DNA of 64,000 nucleotides from Sedimentisphaerales bacterium (GTDB lineage: Bacteria > Planctomycetota > Phycisphaerae > Sedimentisphaerales > Anaerobacaceae). The stretch spans positions 16,687 to 80,686 of the forward strand of contig JAFGLV010000114.1 in NCBI GenBank assembly GCA_016927855.1, given 5' to 3'. A program made the translations under genes and the position numbers. A model generated the notes under the pieces. The model did not search any database and had not been told where the DNA came from. It was given only the letters and a program-made list of their open reading frames with translations. Below are positions 56,862 through 64,000 of the stretch, piece by piece (the stretch's first letter is position 1; each line of letters begins with the position of its first letter).

Positions 56862-58273
56862 GCGGTATTGCCCTGTTTCCCATCGTGCTTGTGTTTGGAG
56901 CCGTTTTCACGGTACTCATGCTTTTGCTGGCCGGCAAAGGACGTGGTCGCGCCATGGGGATAGTGGCCGGCGTGATGGGCCTGGTGATTCTGGGAGTGTT
57001 CTTCCTGCGTTTCTTCGGGGTCCCGAGTCCTGTGTCGACCCGGGCCGTCGTTTCCCAGTCGTCGTCCGGTGTCGTCCACCAACAAGTCACACCGTTCTTG
57101 TCGCCTTTGGTATTTGTCCTGGGGTTCATCTTCATTGTGCTGGTGGCGCTGCTGGCGGGAAAAGGCTCAGGCAAAGCCGTTGTCGGCGTGCTGATCGGCG
57201 TGGTTCTGCTTCTGGCGGGTTTCTTCGTCTTTGCCCCTATCGCGACGCACCGGCGCTACGTGGAGCGTGTCGAGCGGTACCCGGCCGCCACGGCGGCGGC
57301 CGAATCGGATCAACGGACTGGTCCGCCGGCGGTTTCGCCGATCTGGTCGGAAGGCCTGGAGCAGGAATTCGACGCAGACATCTATCCGTCGAGGCTTGCA
57401 GCCACTCAAGCGGTGGGCCGGCGGATAAATAAGTTGGTGCGTGAGTTGATGGGAGATTCCAGTGTGCCATCACAAATCACGCTCTTTCACGAGGCATCCG
57501 ACCCGGCGTTGATTGCCGGGCTTCGCGATGCGATCCGGCAGACCATGTCTCAGACGACCTGTACAACAGAGAGTTATCTCAGGAATCTCGGGCCAAACGA
57601 GATTGGAATCACAATGCAGTTGTCGGGCATGACGCCGCAGCTTGCTCCCTGGGCGAGTGGTTCCGAGACCCGATTCGCAGACGGGGTCGTCCACGTCCAT
57701 GTATTCACGACCGATGCGCACATCATCCCTCAGAGCCAGTTCATCGAAATGCCGTGGGTGGAGAATTTTGCCGCTTTTGCCAACGTACGGCCGGAGAGAC
57801 GCTTCCTGATCGCGCGCTCCAGAGAGGCGTGCACGAACGAAGGCCAGGCTCGAATGGAAGCCATGGAAGATGCTCGCCTGCAATTGAGCGCGCTGGTCGA
57901 GCCAGTGCAGTCGGTACCCGGCGGTTCGGTCAAAAGGGTGTCAACGCGCGACATCGAGGAAGGACACCTCGTAGCGGACACGTTCGTGCAGAGCTTCGAC
58001 GGTTCGGCCGGGCGGATCTGGCGGCAGGCGCTGCTGATCGATGCTTCGCCGCAGAAAATCGCATGGCTCAACAGCCGCCTGGGCCAGGAAATACAGCTTG
58101 AGCGGGTGACCTGGGCACGGATGATTGCCTCGGCGCTTGGCGTTCTCGTGGTGATTTTGGTAACCTATTTCTTCCTGAACATGGCGACCAGAGGGTATTA
58201 TGTCTGGTCGTTGCGGATCGCCGGGCTGGTTCTGGCGATTGTCGCCGTAGTTTTCATATTCCTGCTGTCCTGA
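56858..58273 (+). CDS. Membrane protein of unknown function, coupled to the kinase
   Basis: 471 residues; ATG at 56858 overlaps the kinase stop. The N-terminal 130 residues hold two related membrane units (VLMLLLAGKGRGRAMGIVAG and LVALLAGKGSGKAVVGVLIG), probably an internal duplication. A soluble middle (about 150-420) carries ARLAATQAVGRRINKLVRE-like helix and LSGMTPQLAPWASGSETRFA strands that I do not recognise. Two C-terminal transmembrane helices end the chain (ASALGVLVVILVTYFFLNMA, IAGLVLAIVAVVFIFLLS). The arrangement suggests a large domain between membrane anchors. Its tight coupling to the kinase gene makes a sensor or regulator of the kinase plausible; this is inference from position only. 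Confidence 0.8.
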   Translation: MSGIALFPIVLVFGAVFTVLMLLLAGKGRGRAMGIVAGVMGLVILGVFFLRFFGVPSPVSTRAVVSQSSSGVVHQQVTPFLSPLVFVLGFIFIVLVALLAGKGSGKAVVGVLIGVVLLLAGFFVFAPIATHRRYVERVERYPAATAAAESDQRTGPPAVSPIWSEGLEQEFDADIYPSRLAATQAVGRRINKLVRELMGDSSVPSQITLFHEASDPALIAGLRDAIRQTMSQTTCTTESYLRNLGPNEIGITMQLSGMTPQLAPWASGSETRFADGVVHVHVFTTDAHIIPQSQFIEMPWVENFAAFANVRPERRFLIARSREACTNEGQARMEAMEDARLQLSALVEPVQSVPGGSVKRVSTRDIEEGHLVADTFVQSFDGSAGRIWRQALLIDASPQKIAWLNSRLGQEIQLERVTWARMIASALGVLVVILVTYFFLNMATRGYYVWSLRIAGLVLAIVAVVFIFLLS

Positions 58274-58300
58274 GGTCGGCCGTCCTGCCCCATTCTATCG

Positions 58301-58420
58301 ACGATTTACGATTTACTATTTGTGCTCTGGGCTCTATACTTAGAGTGTAATAGCGGCATCGCAGCGCTGAAGCGGTTGCGAGCGGCACCAATCATAAATG
58401 GTAAATAGTAGATCGTAAAT
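58301..58420. repeat. Family-I inverted repeat at the sigma factor start
   Basis: Left arm ACGATTTACGATTTACTATT (from 58301) and right arm AAATAGTAGATCGTAAAT (58403-58420) pair with one mismatch across about 80 bases. The start codon of the sigma gene (58419) begins at the end of the right arm. No conventional -35/-10 promoter was identified between the arms, although CTATACTTAGAGTGTAAT at 58333-58350 is AT-richer than its surroundings. Confidence 0.8.
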
Positions 58421-59327
58421 GGTTGACAGGGTCTCCAAGGCAGAACAGTACTTCCTCGACAAAATTCGCCAGGGCGACCAGCAGGCGTGGTCGGATTTTG
58501 TCGGTCGCTATCGCGGCCGGCTGCTGCGTTTCGCCCGGGCCAAGCTGCCCCAACGTGCCGACGCCGAGGACGTCATCCAGGAATGCTTCATCGCCTTCGT
58601 GCGCAGTCTCGACCGCTTTCGAGGCGACTGCGACCTCGAGACCTACCTTTTCGCGCTGACCCGTCGCAAGATCATCGACAGTTACCGCCACCGCGAGGCC
58701 CGGCGCGTCTGCCTGCTCCAGGACACGCTCGATTCTTCCGTCGAGGAGGCGCCGTCCGATCCGCTGGAGCAGATGGCTAGCCCGGCGGAGACCGCCAGTT
58801 GGTATGCGCGGGCCGAGGAGCAGTACGATGTCCAGAAGGCCGTGCTGGCCGAAGCGCTGGGCGAGCTCATCGACGGATTCAAACGCGCTCTCCGCTTCCG
58901 CGACCTCCAGATCATCGAGCTGTTGCTTTACTGCCAGTTGCCCAACAAGCGTGTCGCCGCGACGATGAACGTCAGCGAGCAAACGGTGGCGCTGGTCAAG
59001 CACCGCAGCCTCAAGCAGGTTCGCGATACCGTCGAGCGCAAGAAGGTCCCTGTCGGCCCGTCGTCGGAGCAGTTCGAGAATCTCCTGACGGACGTCTGGG
59101 AGTATCACCGATTTAGCTGTCCCAAGCGCAGCACGATCGGCGGCTTCCTGCTCCAGACCCTCGACGACGAATGGCAGCGCTACGTGGACTTTCATCTGAA
59201 CGTCCTGGGCTGTCGCTTCTGTCGAGCCAACCTGGAAGACCTCCAGCACGAAACGCTCGAACAGCAACAGCAACTGCACGCGCGTATCATGGAATCAACC
59301 GTCGGCTTCCTGAGCCGGCCCACATGA
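58419..59327 (+). CDS. ECF-type RNA polymerase sigma factor with C-terminal zinc-binding-like region
   Basis: 302 residues. Sigma region 2 (about 18-85): DQQAWSDFVGRYRGRLLRFA, ADAEDVIQECFIAFVRSLDR. Region 4 (about 145-205): LLLYCQLPNKRVAATMNVSE, QTVALVKHRSLKQVRDTVE. The extra C-terminal 90 residues (STIGGFLLQTLDDEWQRYVD, then FHLNVLGCRFCRANLEDLQ) carry an H-x5-C-x2-C pattern reminiscent of zinc-binding anti-sigma domains. Planctomycetes are known to have ECF groups encoded next to Ser/Thr kinases; this gene lies 145 bases from the kinase-coupled membrane protein, which agrees. The only good start is the ATG at 58419, in a repeat arm without a clear ribosome binding site. Targets are unknown. 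Confidence 0.9.
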   Translation: MVDRVSKAEQYFLDKIRQGDQQAWSDFVGRYRGRLLRFARAKLPQRADAEDVIQECFIAFVRSLDRFRGDCDLETYLFALTRRKIIDSYRHREARRVCLLQDTLDSSVEEAPSDPLEQMASPAETASWYARAEEQYDVQKAVLAEALGELIDGFKRALRFRDLQIIELLLYCQLPNKRVAATMNVSEQTVALVKHRSLKQVRDTVERKKVPVGPSSEQFENLLTDVWEYHRFSCPKRSTIGGFLLQTLDDEWQRYVDFHLNVLGCRFCRANLEDLQHETLEQQQQLHARIMESTVGFLSRPT

Positions 59328-59346
59328 GTGCGACTGGCAGGAGACG

Positions 59347-59370
59347 GTAGAGACGCAACATCTTGCGTCT
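59347..59370. repeat. Family-A palindrome upstream of GH115
   Basis: GTAGAGACGCAACATCTTGC then GTCT, 40 bases before the GH115 start. Intergenic copy of the element found in frame elsewhere. Confidence 0.88.
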
Positions 59371-59410
59371 GAAGAATCTCTGATGTGAATCTGTTTTCGG
59401 AACCGGTAAT

Positions 59411-62400
59411 ATGCACTATTCAACTCTTGCGTTGTCGCGTCTTCTCGTACTGGTGTTGGCTCTCGTTCTGTATCTGCTGGTATCTGTTCCCGATGCCTCA
59501 GCGATCGGCCAGGTGCGCTACGTGCAGGATACCGCGATGTCGGGTAGCTTCGCCATCGTGGAGGACGGAACGGCCGCGACGATCTATGTGGATGGGCAGG
59601 ATCACGCCGGCGTCGTGCGTGCTGTCGGCGACTTACAGGCCGACATCGAGCGTGTCACCGACTGCAAGGCCACGATTGTACATGACCGGGACAGCCTGGA
59701 AGGCAACGTGATTATTGTCGGAACCATCGGCAAGAGCCGCCTGATCGACCGGCTCGTCCGAGACCGCAAGATCGGCGTCTCGCGCATCGAGGGCCAGTGG
59801 GAGTCGTTCCTGATCCAGGTCGTGCCGCAGCCTCTGCCCGGTGTCGCCAACGCGCTCGTCATCGCCGGCAGCGACAAGCGCGGGACCATCTTTGGCGTCT
59901 ACGATCTCTCCGAGCAGATGGGTGTCTCACCTTGGTACTGGTGGGGCGATGTTCCCGTCGAGCACAAGGACGCGCTCTATGTGAAACCAGGCCGGTATGC
60001 GCAGGGACCGCCTTCGGTCAAGTACCGTGGGATCTTCATCAACGACGAGGCGCCGGACCTGAGCAACTGGGTCGCTTGGAAATACGGCAGAGTGCCGCAA
60101 AGCGACGATCCGCCGATCCCAGGGGGTGTCGCCAACTACAACAGCGAGTTCTACGCCAAGGTCTTCGAGGCGATTCTCCGCTGCAAGGGCAACTACCTTT
60201 GGCCCGCCATGTGGAACAACGCGTTCAACGAGGACGATCCGAACAATCCGCGCCTGGCGGACGAGTACGGCATCGTCATGGGCACCAGTCACCAGGAGCC
60301 CATGTTGCGGGCCCAGAAAGAGTGGGACCGGCGCTACCAGCGGGAGCTGGGTAGCTGGAACTATTATCAGCACCCCGAGGTTCTGCAGAACTTCTGGCGG
60401 GCCGGCATCCGGCGCAACAAGAACTACGAGAGCATCATCACCATCGGCCTGCGCGGCGCGAACGATACGCCCATGATCCGCGGCGGTACGGTCGCTGAGA
60501 GCATGGCTTTGCTCGAGAGGATCGTGGACGTGCAGCGACAGATCCTCACCGAAGAAATGGATCGCGACGTGAGGGAAATACCTCAGCTCTGGTGTCTCTA
60601 TAAAGAAGTGCAGGAATACTACCAGGAAGGGTTGCGTGTCCCCGACGATGTGACACTGCTGTGGGCTGATGACAACTGGGGCAACGTGCGTCGATTGCCG
60701 ACTGAAGCTGAGCGCAAGAGGCCCGGCGGAGCGGGCATCTACTACCATTTCGATTACGTCGGCGGGCCGCGCAACTACAAGTGGGTCAACACCATTTCAA
60801 TCGCCAGGGTGTGGGAGCAGATGTCCCAAGCCAAGACCTACGGTGCCGACTGGATCTGGATCGTCAATGTCGGCCACTTCAAGCACGTGCAGTTCCCCGT
60901 CGAATTCTTCCTGCATCTGGCGTGGGATACGACCCGCTGGACGAACGAGAACATCGATGACTTCACCCGGATGTGGGCCGAGCGGGAATTCGGGCCCACC
61001 TACGCCGAGGAAATCGCCGAGATCATGACGCAATACCTGCGCTTCAATGCGCGCCGCAAACCCGAGCTGCTCGATCCGAGTATCTACAGTCTCGTTGACT
61101 ACCGCGAAGCCGACACCGTTGTGGCCGACTACAATGCCCTCGTTGCCAGGGCCGAGGCCATCCATGCGAAGCTACCGGAGAAGGCCAGAGATGCCTTCTA
61201 CGACTTCGTGCTCTTCCCGACCAAAGCTTGCGCGCAAGTCAATGAGTTGTATGTCACCGCCGGCAAGAACGCTCTGTATGCCCAGCAGGGCCGGGTCAGC
61301 GCCAACGACATGGCTGACAAGGTCGAGGAGTTGTTCCAGGCCGACGCCGACCTGATGGATCACTACAACACCACCTTCGCCGGTGGCAAGTGGAACCACT
61401 TCATGGACCAGACGCATATCGGCTACACGAGCTGGCAGGAGCCTCGGCGCAACAACATGCCGCGTGTCACGCGGGTCGACGCGCCGCAAGCGGCCGCCCT
61501 TGGAGTGGCCGTCGAGGGCTCGTCTTCGGCTTGGCCGAGTGCAGAAGCTGACCCTTGTCTGCCCATGTTCGATACCTTCAATCGCCAGCGCTACTACATC
61601 GACGTGTTCAATCGCGGGCAGAACTGGCTCGGGTACAAGGCCACCGCCAGCGAGCCTTGGATCATTCTTGACACAGATGGTGCCCATTTCCCCAAGGAAC
61701 ATCGCATGTGGGTCAGCGTCGACTGGGCAAGAGCGCCACAAGATCTGGTCGGCGGAACAATCGAGATTGTCCAGACTCGGGCCATGCTGCCGGGTGAGTC
61801 TCCCCACATTGAGCACTCGCAGCCATTGCCGGGAGGCGAGCGGATCAAGGTGAAGGTCGAAGCGCTCAATCCGACGCAAGTCACTCGCGATACGCTCGAC
61901 GGTTTCGTCGAAGCCAACGGGTATGTCTCCGTCGAAGCAGAGCACTACACGAAGAACGTCCCGGGCGAAGCAGCCCGCTGGGAGAAGATCGACGACTACG
62001 GCCGGACCCTCTCGGGTATGACGCCACTGCCCATGATGGCGCCGAGTGTGACGCCGCCTGAGGCGCCATGTCTGGAATACAGGATGTACCTGTTCAGTTC
62101 GGGCGAAGCCAAGGTCCTTTCCATTATTTCGCCGACGCTGAATTTCGTTCCCGACCGAGGTCTGCGCTATGCGGTCTCCTTCGACGACGAGCCGCCGCAG
62201 GTCATTGACATCGTGCCGGCCGACTTCGACGCGCGCAACGGCAATTGGGAATGGGAGGAGTCCGTCAGGAACGCCTGTCGCGTCGTCCACTCGACCCACA
62301 TGCTCTCGGGTCCCGGCTATCACACCCTCAAGGTCTGGATGGTCGATCCGGCGGTAGTGCTGGAGAAGATCGTCATAGACCTTGGCGGCCTCAAGCCCAA

Positions 62401-62458
62401 CTACCTGGGCCCGCCCGAGAGTTATCGCCGGGTCAATCCCGACTCTTCGCAGCCATAG
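59411..62458 (+). CDS. Secreted GH115 alpha-glucuronidase-type enzyme
   Basis: 1015 residues from the ATG at 59411. Signal peptide about 1-32 (LLVLVLALVLYLLVSVPDAS). The GH115 pattern is clear: NALVIAGSDKRGTIFGVYDL, WYWWGDVPVEHKDALYVKPG, VKYRGIFINDEAPDLSNWVA, CKGNYLWPAMWNNAFNEDDP, MGTSHQEPMLRAQKEWDRRY and LLWADDNWGNVRRLPT. The barrel is followed by a helical part and C-terminal beta-sandwiches from about residue 720 (GYVSVEAEHYTKNVPGEAAR marks the last domain). The family removes glucuronate or 4-O-methylglucuronate from xylan or arabinogalactan. It is separated from the main pectin locus by the signalling block but could complement it. The preceding sigma factor may control it; that is inference. 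Confidence 0.93.
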   Translation: MHYSTLALSRLLVLVLALVLYLLVSVPDASAIGQVRYVQDTAMSGSFAIVEDGTAATIYVDGQDHAGVVRAVGDLQADIERVTDCKATIVHDRDSLEGNVIIVGTIGKSRLIDRLVRDRKIGVSRIEGQWESFLIQVVPQPLPGVANALVIAGSDKRGTIFGVYDLSEQMGVSPWYWWGDVPVEHKDALYVKPGRYAQGPPSVKYRGIFINDEAPDLSNWVAWKYGRVPQSDDPPIPGGVANYNSEFYAKVFEAILRCKGNYLWPAMWNNAFNEDDPNNPRLADEYGIVMGTSHQEPMLRAQKEWDRRYQRELGSWNYYQHPEVLQNFWRAGIRRNKNYESIITIGLRGANDTPMIRGGTVAESMALLERIVDVQRQILTEEMDRDVREIPQLWCLYKEVQEYYQEGLRVPDDVTLLWADDNWGNVRRLPTEAERKRPGGAGIYYHFDYVGGPRNYKWVNTISIARVWEQMSQAKTYGADWIWIVNVGHFKHVQFPVEFFLHLAWDTTRWTNENIDDFTRMWAEREFGPTYAEEIAEIMTQYLRFNARRKPELLDPSIYSLVDYREADTVVADYNALVARAEAIHAKLPEKARDAFYDFVLFPTKACAQVNELYVTAGKNALYAQQGRVSANDMADKVEELFQADADLMDHYNTTFAGGKWNHFMDQTHIGYTSWQEPRRNNMPRVTRVDAPQAAALGVAVEGSSSAWPSAEADPCLPMFDTFNRQRYYIDVFNRGQNWLGYKATASEPWIILDTDGAHFPKEHRMWVSVDWARAPQDLVGGTIEIVQTRAMLPGESPHIEHSQPLPGGERIKVKVEALNPTQVTRDTLDGFVEANGYVSVEAEHYTKNVPGEAARWEKIDDYGRTLSGMTPLPMMAPSVTPPEAPCLEYRMYLFSSGEAKVLSIISPTLNFVPDRGLRYAVSFDDEPPQVIDIVPADFDARNGNWEWEESVRNACRVVHSTHMLSGPGYHTLKVWMVDPAVVLEKIVIDLGGLKPNYLGPPESYRRVNPDSSQP

Positions 62459-62624
62459 ACCACTACCTGCGCTTTCAATCCCGAGGTGCTCTCTGCATCG
62501 GCGGCGGCCCGCTCTGCGCTGCGCGGACCGTATCGGCCGTCTTACAGGCCCCATGGACGATTCGCAAAAAAAACACGCTGATGATACACTAAGGGCGGGG
62601 CCTCGTGTGTTTCTACAGTGACGT

Positions 62625-63206
62625 GTGAGTGCTCACGAGTTTGGCGGCGAACCGATCGTGTGGATAGAAGACAGGTTGCTGATCCGAAGGTTCAATGCGG
62701 GGGACACGCAGGCGCTACGCCGTATCTACGAGAAATACTGGACCGATCTGCTGTCTGTCGCACGGGCACTGGCAGGTGATCCAGCGCAGATAGAAGATGT
62801 GGTTCAAGATGTCATTGTCGGCTTCGCCTCTCAGGCAGGGCGGTTCGCGCTGAAAGGTTCTCTTAAAGGATACCTGGCGATCTGCGTAGCCAATCGGGCT
62901 CGAAACGTCAGTCGCCAAGGCAGGCAAGTCGATCCCGAGCGGCTTGTCCGGGCCAGGTGCGAACCAGCGCAGCAGCCGGACGGTTCGAAGGCCGCCGAAG
63001 ATGTCGAGCAGCGGCGTATCTTGACCGCTGCTCTGGAGCAACTTCCCGAAGAGCAGCGTGACGCGGTCGTCTTACACGTGCTGAGTAGCCTGCCGTTTCG
63101 CGAGATCGCCCGGCAGACCGGCGTGTCCATCAACACGGTCCAGAGCCGATATCGGTACGGGTTGCAGAAGCTGCAGACCCTTTTGAATGGCCAGGTGGAA
63201 CCATGA
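62625..63206 (+). CDS. ECF-type RNA polymerase sigma factor
   Basis: 193 residues from a GTG at 62625; a GTG at 62658 (WIEDRLLIRRFNAGDTQAL) is an alternative because neither has a clear ribosome binding site. Region 2 (about 20-95): LRRIYEKYWTDLLSVARALA, IEDVVQDVIVGFASQAGRFA. Region 4 (about 135-190): EEQRDAVVLHVLSSLPFREI, ARQTGVSINTVQSRYRYGLQ. It is a plain ECF sigma without the C-terminal extension of the factor at 58419. Its TGA overlaps the start of the next gene by four bases, the usual sign of a sigma and regulator pair. The gap 62459-62624 before it shows no recognisable promoter, and no regulon can be predicted from the sequence. Confidence 0.9.
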   Translation: MSAHEFGGEPIVWIEDRLLIRRFNAGDTQALRRIYEKYWTDLLSVARALAGDPAQIEDVVQDVIVGFASQAGRFALKGSLKGYLAICVANRARNVSRQGRQVDPERLVRARCEPAQQPDGSKAAEDVEQRRILTAALEQLPEEQRDAVVLHVLSSLPFREIARQTGVSINTVQSRYRYGLQKLQTLLNGQVEP

Positions 63207-64000
63207 ATCAGGCCGAGAAGATCAAGAGACTAATGCGCAAGGTATTCCGAGAGGTCTCTGATGTGACAGACACGAGCCTCATGGATGACCACATTCTTGA
63301 CAATGCCTCTACGACTATGAAACGAGCCGTGACCGAGAATCGATCTTGTCGCCGCGTTGCACTATGGAGAACGATCATGAAGAGCCCGTACACCAAGACT
63401 GCGGCCGTAGTGGCCATCAGCCTCGCCGTGTTATCCGTCTTGTTCCCGCCGCGACACGGGATCAGCTTGGAGAGTGTCGCCCTGGCGGACGTCCAGAAAG
63501 CGGTTCAAGCTCAAGAGACAGTCTTTGCGACAGGAACGCGAACGATCACCTTCGACGAGAAACCGACCATCTTCCCACCGGGGATGGATGCGATGTTTGA
63601 AACACCCGAAGGTGGCCAGGGCCCTGTCATACTCGAATTCACTGCTGAGAACTATATGTCCCCGCAAGGGTACGCGACGAAGATATACGCCAAAGACGGG
63701 CAACTCGTCATGTATGCAGGCATACACAATGACACAGGAGAGGGAGTCATTCTGTTGCCCACAGCCAGGGCCTACATGCGGTTCGAAATGCTTGAGGCCT
63801 ATCGCGAGCGGATGGCCGGGTTCACGATTCAGGGTTTCATGGACATGCTCTACAAGTCGGGTGACTACCGAAAGATCGGTCCCAAGCGCGTGCAGGGCAT
63901 TGACGCCGTTGGATTCGAGGTCAGCGGGTGGGAGCAACGGATACTGGAGGGATTCAATCCAGCCATCGTCAAGCTGCTCTTCAACCTCCAGAACGGCACC
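63203..64000 (+). CDS. Membrane-anchored protein coupled to sigma factor, partial (runs off the window)
   Basis: At least 266 residues, open to the last base. The ATG at 63203 overlaps the sigma stop (ATGA). The N-terminal 60 residues are charged and cytoplasmic-looking (NQAEKIKRLMRKVFREVSDV, TDTSLMDDHILDNASTTMKR), then one transmembrane helix (TAAVVAISLAVLSVLFPP, about 67-84) and an outside part beginning ESVALADVQKAVQAQETVFA with strands such as TGTRTITFDEKPTIFPPG and VILEFTAENYMSPQGYATKI. The outside part resembles LolA/LppX-type lipoprotein-handling folds in outline. Position and topology suggest an anti-sigma or co-sensor for the adjacent ECF factor. No zinc anti-sigma motif is visible, so this remains inference. 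Confidence 0.75.
   Translation, partial: MNQAEKIKRLMRKVFREVSDVTDTSLMDDHILDNASTTMKRAVTENRSCRRVALWRTIMKSPYTKTAAVVAISLAVLSVLFPPRHGISLESVALADVQKAVQAQETVFATGTRTITFDEKPTIFPPGMDAMFETPEGGQGPVILEFTAENYMSPQGYATKIYAKDGQLVMYAGIHNDTGEGVILLPTARAYMRFEMLEAYRERMAGFTIQGFMDMLYKSGDYRKIGPKRVQGIDAVGFEVSGWEQRILEGFNPAIVKLLFNLQNGT

Overview
The window is high-G+C DNA that reads as a planctomycete of the class Phycisphaerae. This is inferred from gene content: serine/threonine kinase, FHA and ECF-sigma signalling genes, long polysaccharide loci without SusC/SusD, ECF sigma genes coupled to membrane-anchored partners, and very many short palindromic intergenic repeats. No rRNA, tRNA, CRISPR array, phage or IS transposase was seen.

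Layout. 1-237 holds nothing recognisable and 238-441 may encode a small zinc-ribbon protein. A minus-strand block (483-8680) encodes, in transcription order, an RND adaptor, an RND pump, a TolC-type outer-membrane protein and a DUF5060 clan-A glycoside hydrolase. A plus-strand block (8955-47470) is a nearly uninterrupted pectin locus aimed at rhamnogalacturonan I (RG-I) and its side chains. It holds a GH43-like enzyme, two PL1 pectate lyases with an aldo/keto reductase between them, a GH95 fucosidase, a DUF5107-TPR protein, a PL26-type exo-RG lyase, a GH65-like enzyme, a GH2 with an inserted CBM32, a GH50-like enzyme, four consecutive PL11 RG lyases, a double CE12 acetylesterase, a lipoprotein form of the RbsD/FucU mutarotase, a GH35-GH28 fusion and a LacZ-type GH2. 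Nearly all have signal peptides. Together they could cut the RG-I backbone (PL11, PL26), deacetylate it (CE12), remove galactan and fucose side chains (GH2, GH35, GH95), and open homogalacturonan (PL1, GH28).

After rsgA (47831-48886) come a low-G+C lipoprotein and a flavodoxin-like reductase. A signalling block follows (51233-59327): a coiled-coil membrane protein, an FHA protein, a membrane Ser/Thr kinase with a TM2 domain, a further membrane protein and an ECF sigma factor. A GH115 glucuronidase comes next. The window ends with a second ECF sigma factor translationally coupled to a membrane-anchored protein that runs off the edge.

The most unusual feature is the load of short palindromic repeats of several families. 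They fill intergenic gaps, supply start or stop codons, and lie in frame inside the coding sequences of at least eight proteins. One palindrome carries a second repeat nested in it as an exact eight-codon in-frame insertion.
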